Positions 15,181 to 24,041 are shown, counted from the first letter of the stretch. The stretch: DNA of 36,325 nucleotides from PSLL01 sp964389705 (GCA_964389705.1 CAYMEO010000017.1:1-36325), one strand, 5' to 3'. Translations and numbers: made by a program. Notes: a model not told the origin generated them from the sequence alone.

Positions 15181-15600
15181 ATGAAGGATAAACTCCAGAC
15201 AGGAATGTTTGTAGAGAAGAAGATTCAGACAACACCAGAGATGGCAGCTTCACGCTTTCATGAAAGCTCGCCGCGCGTACTTTCAACACCATCACTTCTC
15301 ACTTTTATACAGACCACATGTGCAGATGTGCTTGCACCCTTCCTTGATAGAGGAGAGATGGCAGTAAGTATAAAGATTGAAATGAGTCACCTTGCCTCGA
15401 CCCCAATAGGAATGCCTATAACTATTAGGGCCGAGGTTATAAGAGTAGATGGAAGGAGAATATACTTTAAGGTTGAGGCCTTTGATGAGATGGAGAAAAT
15501 CGCACAGGGCTATAATGACATGTTTATAATTGATAAAGAGAGGTTTGAAAGGGGAATCATAAGGAAGATTGGAAGAACCCAGACACAATCCAGCAGATAA
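15181..15600 (+). CDS. Hotdog-fold thioesterase, fluoroacetyl-CoA-thioesterase (FlK)-like
   Basis: A 139-residue hotdog protein with the conserved pieces of the FlK-like family: STPSLLTF (35-42), the central helix TTCADVLAP, and SHLASTPIGMPI (69-80), where His70 corresponds to the conserved active-site histidine. The position expected for the catalytic glutamate, eight residues after Thr36, appears to be Gln44, so activity may be altered. AAGGAGGA lies 4-5 nt before the ATG. Members hydrolyse acyl-CoA esters or have unknown function. It is convergent with sucB and has its own promoter, so no operon partner indicates its substrate. Confidence 0.8.
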   Translation: MKDKLQTGMFVEKKIQTTPEMAASRFHESSPRVLSTPSLLTFIQTTCADVLAPFLDRGEMAVSIKIEMSHLASTPIGMPITIRAEVIRVDGRRIYFKVEAFDEMEKIAQGYNDMFIIDKERFERGIIRKIGRTQTQSSR

Positions 15601-15664
15601 TGCCATTTCCAACTTATAATCAGCACTGATAACATACAGAGAAAAGGTTTATATCGAAATGGAA

Positions 15665-16954
15665 TCAGCCTTCTAACAAAAGGGCCTCCGGATCCTCAAT
15701 TAATTGTTTAACCCGAACAAGAAACTGCACTGCCTCACGGCCATCAACGATGCGGTGGTCATAGCTCAGGGCTAGGTACATCATTGGACGGACAACTACC
15801 TGAGAGTTGACTACAACAGGACGCTCTTCAATCTTGTGCAGACCCAGAATTCCCACCTGAGGAGGATTAATAATAGGTGTGCTGAGAAGTGAACCAAAAA
15901 CGCCACCATTTGTGACAGTGAAGGTGCCCCCCATTAGGTCTTCAAGGGAAAAGGTTCCGTTTTTAGCCTTCTCGACATACTCCTGAATACCTCGTTCAAT
16001 CTCTGCAAATGACAAGCGGTCTGCATCCCTGAGAACCGGCACTACAAGACCCTCTTCTGCACCTATGGCTACGCCTATATCATAGTAGTGCTTGATAATT
16101 ATATCATCGCCCTGAATCTCGGCATTAAGCAATGGAAAGTCTCTCAGTGCACCAATAGAGGCCTTGATAAAGAAAGAGACGATGCCAAGACTAACCCCAT
16201 ATTTCTGCTTGAATATATCTTTTCGGCGCTTGCGTATCTCCATTACAGCACTCATATCTACCTCGTTAAATGTCGTGAGCATCGCCGCCGTCTGCTGCGC
16301 CTCTACCATGCGCCGGGCAATAGTCCGGCGCCTCCGGGACATGCGCACCCGCTCCTCTCGCCTTGATCTGTCTATAATCGGCATAGGCGATTCTGGAATT
16401 GCGGTTGATTGAGTTTTTTGCCTTTGTACAGAGGGAAAATCTTTCTGAGAAGGCTCCGGCTTTGCTACACCCACTTGATTAGATCTTTGTCTTTCTATAT
16501 AGGCCTCCACATCCTTCTCCGTCACCCGATTGCTCGGGCCTGTGCCTGATACCTCGTTAAGATCAACCTTGTACTGCTCTGCCATCCGCCTTGCCAGGGG
16601 AGTTACCCTCTTTTGGCCATCTATCTGTTTGGGTTCTTCAGTCGGTGTTTGACCAGCCATTTCTAATGGCTTTTCCTCCTTTGGTTTTGTCGTAGGCTTC
16701 TTTAGCTCTTGTTGTACTGCTTCTTCAATTAGTCCCAGCACATCGCCGACCTTTACATCATCGCCCTCCTTCTTTTCGATTCGCACAAGTACGCCGGATT
16801 GTTCGGCCGCCACTTCCACATTCACTTTCTCAGTCTCTAATTCAACCAGCGCATCACCTACGGATACAGAATCGCCCTCGTGCTTGAGCCACCGCCTTAC
16901 TGTAGCTTCAACTATGGATTCACCCAATTGAGGAACAACTATTTTAGTTGGCAT
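15665..16954 (-). CDS. sucB: 2-oxoglutarate dehydrogenase E2, dihydrolipoyl succinyltransferase
   Basis: A 429-residue E2 protein with the standard order of domains. One lipoyl domain (1-76) carries the modified Lys43 in ELETEKVNVEV. A linker rich in Pro, Lys and Glu leads to a peripheral subunit-binding domain (about 115-152, VTPLARRMAEQYKVDLNEVS). A catalytic domain (about 200-429) ends in SYDHRIVDGREAV with His400 and Asp404 as active-site residues. It transfers succinyl groups from lipoamide to CoA, giving succinyl-CoA. It follows sucA by 19 nt with GGAGGAAA before its ATG, so they are one operon. Dihydrolipoamide dehydrogenase (E3) is not in the window. Confidence 0.96.
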   Translation of the reverse strand: MPTKIVVPQLGESIVEATVRRWLKHEGDSVSVGDALVELETEKVNVEVAAEQSGVLVRIEKKEGDDVKVGDVLGLIEEAVQQELKKPTTKPKEEKPLEMAGQTPTEEPKQIDGQKRVTPLARRMAEQYKVDLNEVSGTGPSNRVTEKDVEAYIERQRSNQVGVAKPEPSQKDFPSVQRQKTQSTAIPESPMPIIDRSRREERVRMSRRRRTIARRMVEAQQTAAMLTTFNEVDMSAVMEIRKRRKDIFKQKYGVSLGIVSFFIKASIGALRDFPLLNAEIQGDDIIIKHYYDIGVAIGAEEGLVVPVLRDADRLSFAEIERGIQEYVEKAKNGTFSLEDLMGGTFTVTNGGVFGSLLSTPIINPPQVGILGLHKIEERPVVVNSQVVVRPMMYLALSYDHRIVDGREAVQFLVRVKQLIEDPEALLLEG

Positions 16955-16973
16955 GTCTCATTTCCTCCAAGAA

Positions 16974-19805
16974 TCAGGTCCTCTTTAACCAAACAATGTC
17001 CTTTTTGCTTATTGATTCAAAACTATAAGCCTGCTCAATGAGTGCCGCCTGGTTGACAGCATGCCATGATGCCGAGCCTTCTGCAGGACTCGAACTACGT
17101 GGCCGACCTAGATAATGCAGAGGCAATCGCCCGTCAATAATTTCTGTGAGGCGCGGCTGCATATATGTCCATGCGCCCATATTCTCTGGCTCCTCTTGCA
17201 CCCAAACTACCTCTTTAAGGCTAAAATAACTATCCAGCACCGATTTCAACTCGCCAATTGGAAATGGGTAGAGTTGCTCTATCCGAACAATGGCAACGCC
17301 TGGGGTTTCATTTCGGTATTTACTGGTTACCAGATCAACATAGACTTTGCCACTACATAAGATCAGACGGCGCACCAACTCACGCTGTGACTGAGCCTGA
17401 ATATCGTCAATCACAGGTTGCCAGCGACTTTCGGCTAAGTCTCGTGGAGGAGATGCAACAATAGGATGGCGCAGCAAGCTCTTTGGAGTCATGACTACAA
17501 GCGGTAGGGGATCGGTTCTCAGGAGTAATGCCTGACGGCGCAGGAGGTGAAAATATTGGGCTGAAGTGGTGCAGTTGGCAATCCGCATGTTGATCTCCGC
17601 TGCCAGCTCCAAAAATCTCTCAAGGCGTCCACTGCAATGATCAGGTCCCTGCCCTTCATAGCCATGGGGCAGAAGAAGTACAAGAGAAGGGGTTTGTCCC
17701 CATTTAGCACGCGCCGATGTAATAAACTCATCAATAATCACCTGGGCGCCATTTATGAAATCGCCATATTGAGCCTCCCAGATAACAAGTCGTCCGGGTT
17801 CTTGAACGTTATAACCGTACTCGAACCCTAATGTGGCGTTCTCTGAAAGAGGGCTGTTATGCACCTCAAAAGCGGCTTTTGCCTGGGGCAAAGACTGTAA
17901 AGGGGTGAAGGTTTCACCAGTATTTACATCATGAAGAACAGAGTGGCGATGACTAAATGTACCCCGCTCGACATCCTGCCCAGTAAGACGAATTGCAATT
18001 CCGTCTTCAAGAATAGAGGCAAAAGCAAGCTCTTCGGCCGCAGCCCAATCAATAGTAGGCTCATTTGGATTCTCTAGTGCCTTGTATCTCCTCTGGCGGA
18101 CACGCTCTAGTTTGGGATGAACAGCAAAACCATCGGGTACACGTAAAAGCGAATCATTTAGTTTGCGAAGACGCTCTAGCGAAACGGCAGTTTTGACCTG
18201 GCGAGCCGCGCCCTTTGGGGGTGGCTTGGGCTGCTCTTCATTTAGTTCCTTCTCAATTGCCTCTTCAGGCTCCAGTGATCCTAGAGTGTTCTGAAGTCTC
18301 TCCATATATTTGCCCACGAGTTTTTCAGGCAGATCTCTATCAACTACATTGCGCTTCACCAGGGTATCTGCCCAGATTTTGCGTACTGTAGGATGGTTCT
18401 CTATCTTTTTGTACATAAGAGGCTGAGTAAAGGTTGGCTCATCAGATTCATTATGACCATGTCGCCTGTAGCCTATAAGATCAATCACAAAATCCTTATG
18501 AAATCCGGCACGATAGGCATAGGCAAATGCCATCCGCGCAGCCTCGATACAAGCCTCTGGATCATCGGCATTTACATGGACAACGGGAATCTCGAATCCC
18601 TTTGCCAGATCACTCGCATAGAGTGTGCTGCGCCCCTCTTTGGGATCCGTCGTGTAACCTAACTGATTATTTGTGATAATGTGAATTGTACCGCCATTTC
18701 TATATCCCGGCAGGCGAGAGAGATTAAGCGTCTCAGCTACAATTCCCTGCCCTGGAAATGCGGCATCACCATGAATCAGTATAGGGAGTGTCGCCGTATA
18801 GTCGATCTTAGGTGGGCCAGATTTATTTACGCTTGTACTCGCCGCGCGAGCCATACCCTCTACCACAGGATCAACCGCCTCTAAGTGGCTGGGGTTTGGC
18901 GCCATAGTAACTACCAACTCCACCAACTCCCCGCCCTTTATTGCCCTTCGTGCACCCTTGTGGTATTTCACATCCCCCGTCCAGCCCAGATCATCACGAA
19001 AACTATGCGTCTGCACAGGGTCTTTAAACTCAGCCAGAATCTGTGCATAGGGCTTATTCAGAATGTGTGCAAGAACATTAAGGCGACCCCGGTGCGCCAT
19101 ACCAATCAATATGTTGTGAATACCAGTTTCTGCCGCCTCCCCAATTAGCTCGTCAAGCATAGGCACCATCATATCAACTCCCTCTATGGAAAATCGAAAT
19201 TTTCCAGGGAACATGCGATGCAAAAACTGCTCAAATACCTCTACTTGTGTGAGTCGTTCAAGTAGTGCCTCGGTATCAATTGGGTCCTTAGGAGGACGGA
19301 AAATGCCTGATTCAGCTGCATATCTAAGCCATTCCCTTTCTTCAGGCACATAGACATGGCCATAGTCATAACCAATAGTAGATGAATAGACCTTATACAA
19401 CGCTTCAATTGCCTCGAGAGCATTTGCTGCCTTTTCAGCTATAGGACCACCTATAAGACTCGCGGGAAGTTGACGTAGGTCCTCCTCAGTCAATCCATGG
19501 GTCTTTGGATCAAGCAATGGGTCTCCGGGAGGCGGGCTGCCTAGAGGATCAAGCTTTGCACTTAGATGGCCATGCTTCCGAATGGCTTGAGCAAGATTAA
19601 CCACACCGACAATCTTATCAATACTAAGTGCTGATGTCAGTGCAACCCGGGCACCCACACCGTCTATGCTGTCTATAGGTGGGGGCCATTGGTCAAAGTA
19701 AGCCCTTGTAGAGGGATCAACAGAGTTTGGATTCTGCTTATAGCGCTCGTAAAGCTCTATTACATACCCTGCATTAGGTCCGTGAAAGTCTTCCCAGATA
19801 TTCAT
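16974..19805 (-). CDS. sucA: 2-oxoglutarate dehydrogenase E1
   Basis: A 943-residue thiamine-diphosphate-dependent E1 of usual length. The N-terminal FHGPNAGYVIELYERYKQNP resembles the E2-binding tail of other SucA proteins. HRGRLNVLAHI, GDAAFPGQGIVAETLNLS (ThDP region) and YRRHGHNESDEP are conserved cofactor and active-site motifs. The C-terminal transketolase-like half contains GFEYGYN, EAQYGDFINGAQ and LLPHGYEGQGPDHCSGR. It decarboxylates 2-oxoglutarate and transfers the succinyl group to lipoyl-E2. The ATG has AAGGAGAA as Shine-Dalgarno. Together with sucB it implies an oxidative TCA cycle with succinyl-CoA production, which could feed the methylmalonyl-CoA enzymes encoded next door. Confidence 0.97.
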   Translation of the reverse strand: MNIWEDFHGPNAGYVIELYERYKQNPNSVDPSTRAYFDQWPPPIDSIDGVGARVALTSALSIDKIVGVVNLAQAIRKHGHLSAKLDPLGSPPPGDPLLDPKTHGLTEEDLRQLPASLIGGPIAEKAANALEAIEALYKVYSSTIGYDYGHVYVPEEREWLRYAAESGIFRPPKDPIDTEALLERLTQVEVFEQFLHRMFPGKFRFSIEGVDMMVPMLDELIGEAAETGIHNILIGMAHRGRLNVLAHILNKPYAQILAEFKDPVQTHSFRDDLGWTGDVKYHKGARRAIKGGELVELVVTMAPNPSHLEAVDPVVEGMARAASTSVNKSGPPKIDYTATLPILIHGDAAFPGQGIVAETLNLSRLPGYRNGGTIHIITNNQLGYTTDPKEGRSTLYASDLAKGFEIPVVHVNADDPEACIEAARMAFAYAYRAGFHKDFVIDLIGYRRHGHNESDEPTFTQPLMYKKIENHPTVRKIWADTLVKRNVVDRDLPEKLVGKYMERLQNTLGSLEPEEAIEKELNEEQPKPPPKGAARQVKTAVSLERLRKLNDSLLRVPDGFAVHPKLERVRQRRYKALENPNEPTIDWAAAEELAFASILEDGIAIRLTGQDVERGTFSHRHSVLHDVNTGETFTPLQSLPQAKAAFEVHNSPLSENATLGFEYGYNVQEPGRLVIWEAQYGDFINGAQVIIDEFITSARAKWGQTPSLVLLLPHGYEGQGPDHCSGRLERFLELAAEINMRIANCTTSAQYFHLLRRQALLLRTDPLPLVVMTPKSLLRHPIVASPPRDLAESRWQPVIDDIQAQSQRELVRRLILCSGKVYVDLVTSKYRNETPGVAIVRIEQLYPFPIGELKSVLDSYFSLKEVVWVQEEPENMGAWTYMQPRLTEIIDGRLPLHYLGRPRSSSPAEGSASWHAVNQAALIEQAYSFESISKKDIVWLKRT

Positions 19806-19831
19806 AATTCTCCTTAAAATCTACTATTTCA

Positions 19832-19840
19832 ATTATACCA
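19832..19840 (-). promoter_or_regulatory. Extended -10 element upstream of sucAB
   Basis: Read leftward, TGGTATAAT is a perfect extended -10 (TG-n-TATAAT), 27-33 nt before the sucA ATG. No good -35 is visible, as is common for extended -10 promoters. Confidence 0.5.
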
Positions 19841-20013
19841 AGATGTAGATGTATAAGAATAATATCATAAACTAATGGCGATTGCATATCGGAGACATGT
19901 GATTACAGACTATATTTATTGGATACCACAGAAAGTATAGATAGGGATTTGAAACCCACCCAAATAAATTTGAATTTTCTCTAGAAGCCAATTATAGTTA
20001 ATTAAATGACTCT

Positions 20014-20052
20014 TACAACTGTCATTGCGAGCGTTAGCGAAGCAAATCCCCA
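20014..20052. repeat. REP-like GTCATTGCGAGC element
   Basis: The sequence GTCATTGCGAGCGTTAGCGA, followed by AGCAAATCCCC, resembles a widespread short extragenic repeat (GTCATTGCGAGCGAAGCGAAGCAATC) found in many bacterial genomes. It has weak TTGC/GCAA dyad symmetry. The rest of the 303-bp gap between sucA and the epimerase gene (19806-20108) holds only the sucA promoter and AT-rich DNA. Confidence 0.45.
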
Positions 20053-20108
20053 ATTTAAGATTGTTTCGTTGTTCACTCGGTACAATAAAAATCAATAGGA
20101 GCTGGGAA

Positions 20109-20534
20109 ATGAAAAACGGAAAGACAGAGAGTCTCTACCATGTGGCAATTGCGGTAAAAAGCATTGATGAGGTATCAAAGCTCTATGAGTCAGCACTGGG
20201 TCTTAAGGTCACTCATACAGAGACTGTAGAAGAGCAGGGCGTAAAGGCAGCGATGCTTGAGCCTAAAGAGGGTGGAGCTGCGATAGAGCTCCTTGAGCCA
20301 CTCAGCGACAATTCACCTATATCAAAATTCCTGGAAAAAAGAGGAGAAGGAATACACCACATCTGCTTTCTTGTAGACGATATTGATTTAGCGCTTGAGA
20401 GGCTAAAAAAGGAGGGCGTTCAGTTAATTGACCAATCCCCGCGTCCCGGAGCGCATGGAACAAAGGTAGCATTTATCCACCCAAAGGCCCTAAAAGGGGT
20501 TTTAATAGAGATTGCCGAGAGGAAAAAGAGATAA
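20109..20534 (+). CDS. mce: Methylmalonyl-CoA epimerase
   Basis: A 141-residue vicinal-oxygen-chelate protein with two beta-alpha-beta-beta-beta modules. Candidate metal ligands are His11 (YHVAIAVKS), His84 (GIHHICFLVDD) and Glu134 (VLIEIAE), with Glu60 in AIELLEP near the active site. The motif SPRPGAHGTKVAFIHPK is diagnostic of this epimerase. It interconverts (S)- and (R)-methylmalonyl-CoA between propionyl-CoA carboxylase and methylmalonyl-CoA mutase. I chose the ATG at 20109 (AGGAG 7 nt upstream); the longer frame to 20025 runs through the REP-like element. The mutase chaperone MeaB is encoded two genes on, but no mutase gene is in the window. Confidence 0.95.
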   Translation: MKNGKTESLYHVAIAVKSIDEVSKLYESALGLKVTHTETVEEQGVKAAMLEPKEGGAAIELLEPLSDNSPISKFLEKRGEGIHHICFLVDDIDLALERLKKEGVQLIDQSPRPGAHGTKVAFIHPKALKGVLIEIAERKKR

Positions 20535-20602
20535 ATGTTTTAGGGACGTCGCTATCTTAGCAAAGCCCTAGAGATAGGTATGAAAACTAATAAATTAGGA
20601 AT

Positions 20603-20848
20603 CTATTTTACTTCTTCCTTTTTTTCGGCTGTCTTACCAGTGGTCTCAAGGCGGGTGCTTTCAACTCGGCTAGCTTCATCCTTAGATGGGGTCACATCAA
20701 TCTCATCCGGCTCGCGCATCGCCTTTTTAAACCCCTTTATGCCCTTCCCAAGCGAAGAGCCAAGATTTCCGAGTCTGCTTGGGCCAAATATTAAAAGCAG
20801 AATTACCAGAATTATAAGGAGTTCTCCCCAACCAAGATGACCGAACAT
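20603..20848 (-). CDS. tatA: Sec-independent protein translocase TatA
   Basis: An 81-residue TatA/E-type protein: a short periplasmic N terminus MFGHLGWGE, one transmembrane helix (about 9-22), the hinge FGPSRLGNLG, an amphipathic helix (SLGKGIKGFKKAMRE) and a charged tail. It forms the oligomeric pore component that carries folded twin-arginine proteins across the inner membrane. GAGGAAA lies 8 nt before the ATG. No tatB or tatC is adjacent. It is convergent with mce and divergent from meaB, interrupting an otherwise co-functional pair. Confidence 0.93.
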   Translation of the reverse strand: MFGHLGWGELLIILVILLLIFGPSRLGNLGSSLGKGIKGFKKAMREPDEIDVTPSKDEASRVESTRLETTGKTAEKKEEVK

Positions 20849-20889
20849 ATTCTATTTCCTCTTTCAAAAGATTACCGAATAGAGCACCA

Positions 20890-21906
20890 ATGTCAACAGA
20901 TCGAAATTTTGACAAACCGAGTCCTCCAATTTATCGTATTTCTATGCCGATTTCAGACAGAGAAATAACACTCCTAGATAAGATGCTTCGCGGTGATCGT
21001 GTAGCACTTGCACGGCTTATGACCATTATTGAAAGCCGCCACAGTTCGGTTCCTGAAATACTCAAGCGAATAAATCCAAAAACAGGGCGAGCATACATAA
21101 TTGGTGTTACAGGTCCTCCGGGGGCAGGAAAAAGCACTCTGGTAAATGAGTTAATTCAATTCCTCCGGAAGAAAGATAAAAAAGTAGGAGTAATAGCCGT
21201 TGATCCATCAAGTCCATTTACGGGAGGAGCGGTGCTTGGAGACAGAATCCGAATGCAGAATCACACACTCGACGAGGGTGTATTCATAAGGAGCCTGGGA
21301 AGCAGAGGAAGGCATGGGGGATTATCGAGGGCTACCAAAGAGATAATGAAGCTCTACGACGCCTTTGGCATGGACTATATCATTATCGAAACAGTAGGTG
21401 TGGGGCAGACAGAGCTTGATATCGTAGAGATTGCAGATACCGTACTCGTTGTGCTTGTCCCCGAAGCAGGCGATTCGGTTCAGACCATGAAGGCAGGGCT
21501 TATGGAAATCGGGGATGTCTTTATTGTAAATAAAGCTGATAGAGGGGGAGCAGATAGGCTGTCGAGAGAGATTGAACATATGGTTTCTCTAAAACCGAAG
21601 GGGGATGAATGGAAAATCCCGGTTGTCCTTACAAGTGCACATGAGGGACGAGGCATAGAGGATGTGGTAAAAGCAATTGAGAATCATAAAGCATCTCAGA
21701 CCAAGGACGGCCTGATTAGAGAGAAAAGAGAAAAGAGGCGAGAAGAGGAATTCTTGCAGATTATATCGGAAATAGTAGAGCGTAAGATCTTCGAAAAACT
21801 AAAAGACGGCGAAATGAAGAGAATCTTAACCCTAGTCAAAAATGGAGAAATAGACCCTTACGAGGGAGCGGATATAGTAACTTCAAAGATTTTAAATGAC
21901 CTTTAA
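20890..21906 (+). CDS. meaB: Methylmalonyl-CoA mutase-associated GTPase MeaB
   Basis: A 338-residue G3E-type GTPase (formerly ArgK). The P-loop is GPPGAGKS at 75-82, followed by VIAVDPSSPFTGGAVLGDR, SRGRHGGLS, the G3-like ETVGVGQTE and the specificity motif NKADRGGADRL. The C-terminal helices form the dimerisation arm. MeaB protects and reloads the B12 cofactor of methylmalonyl-CoA mutase, fitting the neighbouring epimerase. The start may be the ATG at 20890 or at 20944 (MPISDREI); neither has a clear Shine-Dalgarno, and the first is only 41 bp from the divergent tatA start. The mutase subunits are not encoded here. Confidence 0.95.
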   Translation: MSTDRNFDKPSPPIYRISMPISDREITLLDKMLRGDRVALARLMTIIESRHSSVPEILKRINPKTGRAYIIGVTGPPGAGKSTLVNELIQFLRKKDKKVGVIAVDPSSPFTGGAVLGDRIRMQNHTLDEGVFIRSLGSRGRHGGLSRATKEIMKLYDAFGMDYIIIETVGVGQTELDIVEIADTVLVVLVPEAGDSVQTMKAGLMEIGDVFIVNKADRGGADRLSREIEHMVSLKPKGDEWKIPVVLTSAHEGRGIEDVVKAIENHKASQTKDGLIREKREKRREEEFLQIISEIVERKIFEKLKDGEMKRILTLVKNGEIDPYEGADIVTSKILNDL

Positions 21907-22051
21907 CCATGGAGTACATAGGGATTTATAGAGAAGATATATTTTCCTCTTGAATTTCATCAAAAAACCGATTAAAGACACTGAGCTTGATTATAAAATC
22001 CATATTCGGTAGACTCTCTTCGATATATATTTCAGGGATTAATTTTGGGGG

Positions 22052-22071
22052 AGACCCCGGGGGTCTTTATT
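22052..22071 (+). terminator. Possible terminator after meaB
   Basis: AGACCCC and GGGGTCT form a perfect GC-rich dyad, followed by TTATT. The loop is very short unless the inner pairs open, and the T run is weak. Confidence 0.4.
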
Positions 22072-22098
22072 AAATCAAATAATCCCGGGACATATTTT

Positions 22099-22827
22099 AT
22101 GGAATTTTTCATACTGGCTCTCACCCTTTTATCTATATTTTTGATAGCCAATTTCTCCATACCTGAAGACGACAACAATGTTTACACACAGAGGCGATGG
22201 GAGATGGTCGAGACACAGATTATCTCGCGTGGAATTCGGGATTCAAAACTCATTCGGGCAATGCTCAAGATACCAAGACACAAATTTGTTCCCGAGAATT
22301 TAAGAGACATTGCCTACTGTGATAATCCTCTTCCAATAGGAATGGAACAGACAATCTCCCAGCCCTATATTGTCGCCCTTATGACAGAGCTCTTGAAATT
22401 AAATAGCGGAGAAAAGGTGCTTGAGGTAGGTACAGGCTCCGGGTATCAAACGGCGATACTCGCTGAGATGGGATGCGATGTTTACACCATAGAAATACTT
22501 AAGCCCCTCTCAGAGAAGGCACAACAGATTCTAAAGTCCCTAGGCTACCAAAATATACACTACAAGATTGGGGACGGATATAGAGGCTGGCCACAATTTG
22601 CACCATTTGACGCAATAATCGTCACCGCTGCTCCAGACCATATGCCCCAACCGCTTATTGAGCAACTCAAGATAAATGGCAGAATGGTAATCCCAGTTGG
22701 GACACAATACCAGGAGCTTCTCCTTATAAAAAAAACCGATAAGGGAACAGAGATGAAGACTGTGACCCCTGTTCGGTTTGTCCCAATGACAGGAGAGGCA
22801 CAGAAATCAAAAATTAAAGAGAATTAG
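22099..22827 (+). CDS. pcm: Protein-L-isoaspartate O-methyltransferase, probably exported or membrane-anchored
   Basis: A 242-residue protein. A hydrophobic N-terminal segment (about 2-19, ILALTLLSIFLIANF) precedes a PCMT domain. Conserved motifs are RHKFVPENLRD, TISQPYIVALMTELL (active-site Ser), the SAM-binding VLEVGTGSGYQTAILAEMG (107-125) and GRMVIPVGTQYQELLLI. It repairs isoaspartyl residues in aged proteins by methylating them with S-adenosylmethionine. The signal-anchor suggests a periplasmic or membrane-bound form, known in some bacteria. The ATG at 22099 is preferred to a TTG at 22045 because the longer reading crosses the terminator-like hairpin; neither has a good Shine-Dalgarno. 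Confidence 0.92.
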   Translation: MEFFILALTLLSIFLIANFSIPEDDNNVYTQRRWEMVETQIISRGIRDSKLIRAMLKIPRHKFVPENLRDIAYCDNPLPIGMEQTISQPYIVALMTELLKLNSGEKVLEVGTGSGYQTAILAEMGCDVYTIEILKPLSEKAQQILKSLGYQNIHYKIGDGYRGWPQFAPFDAIIVTAAPDHMPQPLIEQLKINGRMVIPVGTQYQELLLIKKTDKGTEMKTVTPVRFVPMTGEAQKSKIKEN

Positions 22828-22849
22828 TAATGGTAGGATCTCTTACAAC

Positions 22850-23857
22850 CTAAAGGTCTAATCTTATTGCATCGCCTTTTTCTATCTGTCTTGTACTTTC
22901 AATAATAATCCCCGTAGCAGCCTCCTTCTGAACATTAAGTACAACGAGCCTTCCAAGAAATGTGCCGGGAATGACCACATCCCTTCCCGTATCGGGATCA
23001 AAGGCCTTACGGGAAAGCTTATAAATTGAGAATGTATTTCCAGGCACTATTCCCTCCTCCTGGCCTACATCAATGTAAACTATGTCTCCTTTACCACTCA
23101 GTTCTACATTATTGAGGGTATCAACTATATATCCGTCAGCCTTTTTAACCCCTTTTTTAAGCACTACCTCCTTCACAAAAGGCTCAATGGGTCTAATTCT
23201 AGCTCCACGGGTAATCTCTCTATATGAAGAAGTAACTTTCGCAGATGACACCCTCTTTCCTAAAACCTCCAATATCTCAATCTCTCCGAGAATAGCCACT
23301 CTATACCCAATCCTCCTTCCGGTTAAAGGATGAAACACTGCCTTTGATGAACGAAATACAGTAAATTTGTCTCCCGGTTGAACGTTATCCTCCGAACCGA
23401 CGTTTGTATAAACTATGTCGCCCTCTCCAAGGAGAATCTTAGGCGGCTCAGAGCTAATAATGGTACCCATATTCTCCCATTCATCAGACAGTACAAAACC
23501 TTCACTTCCCCCACGAGAGTAGAAAAATACGGGCGGCGGAGGTTCGATTAACTCAATAGCCTTTGTTCCAACTTTAGGAGTAATTTTGACTACAGGAAGC
23601 ACAGGAACCCTGAGCGGAGCAGGCTTTAGAGAAAGCACATCACCAGGATATATGAGGTTAGGATTATCAATGTATGGATTCAACTCCCAAAGGCGTGGCC
23701 ACAGAAGTGGGGTATTAAAAAACCTTTTTGATATCTTCGATAGGGAATCTCCGGGGCGAATTACATATATAGTCACACCGCTCTTGGGTTCTGGAAGTTC
23801 CTGAGCTAAAGCCATAGTACTTAAAAAAACTGCCGCCAGAATTAACCTTAGGCGCAT
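22850..23857 (-). CDS. Exported LysM-domain protein with duplicated C-terminal domain
   Basis: A 335-residue protein. A Sec signal peptide (MRLRLILAAVFLSTMALAQ) is followed by a LysM domain at about 30-77 (YVIRPGDSLSKISKRFF ... NPNLIYPGDVLSL), which binds peptidoglycan. The rest holds two related units of about 80 residues, beginning GDIVYTNVGSEDNVQPGDKF and GDIVYIDVGQEEGIVPGNTF. Each ends in a segment like ITRGARIRP or IEKGDAIRL. This layout is seen in LysM envelope proteins of unknown function. The ATG at 23857 has AGGAGG 9 nt upstream, so I favour it over an upstream start at 23905. It is convergent with pcm (22 bp between stops) and divergent from rng. Confidence 0.85.
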   Translation of the reverse strand: MRLRLILAAVFLSTMALAQELPEPKSGVTIYVIRPGDSLSKISKRFFNTPLLWPRLWELNPYIDNPNLIYPGDVLSLKPAPLRVPVLPVVKITPKVGTKAIELIEPPPPVFFYSRGGSEGFVLSDEWENMGTIISSEPPKILLGEGDIVYTNVGSEDNVQPGDKFTVFRSSKAVFHPLTGRRIGYRVAILGEIEILEVLGKRVSSAKVTSSYREITRGARIRPIEPFVKEVVLKKGVKKADGYIVDTLNNVELSGKGDIVYIDVGQEEGIVPGNTFSIYKLSRKAFDPDTGRDVVIPGTFLGRLVVLNVQKEAATGIIIESTRQIEKGDAIRLDL

Positions 23858-23952
23858 CCCCTTTATACCTCCTTTAGGTTTTATACTTCTAAGACCCGCT
23901 TTCACTCTAACAGAAATTTACACCCTTTTGAAGCAATTAAAAAGAGGTGCAC

Positions 23953-23968
23953 GTTTGATAAATCAAAC
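23953..23968. promoter_or_regulatory. Palindromic operator-like site
   Basis: GTTTGATAAATCAAAC is a perfect 7+2+7 palindrome in the LysM/rng divergent gap, the size of a typical dimeric-regulator operator. No candidate regulator gene is adjacent. Confidence 0.4.
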
Positions 23969-23971
23969 TAA

Positions 23972-24004
23972 AAGCTATACCAAAACTCTCTTTTGGTATA
24001 GCTT
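23972..24004. promoter_or_regulatory. Perfect 14-bp inverted repeat upstream of RNase G/E
   Basis: AAGCTATACCAAAA (23972-23985) and TTTTGGTATAGCTT (23991-24004) pair perfectly over 14 bp with a CTCTC loop. It lies between divergent genes, so it is not in the normal place for a terminator, and there is no T-tract. It could be a binding site or a structured 5' leader element if transcription starts upstream. Confidence 0.6.
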
Positions 24005-24041
24005 CTACCCTATTTAACTTTCATATACTTAACTTATAGTC

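Noticed and set aside
22045..22098. TTG start for pcm at 22045
   Set aside because: It runs through a terminator-like hairpin, while the ATG at 22099 gives a normal signal-anchor.
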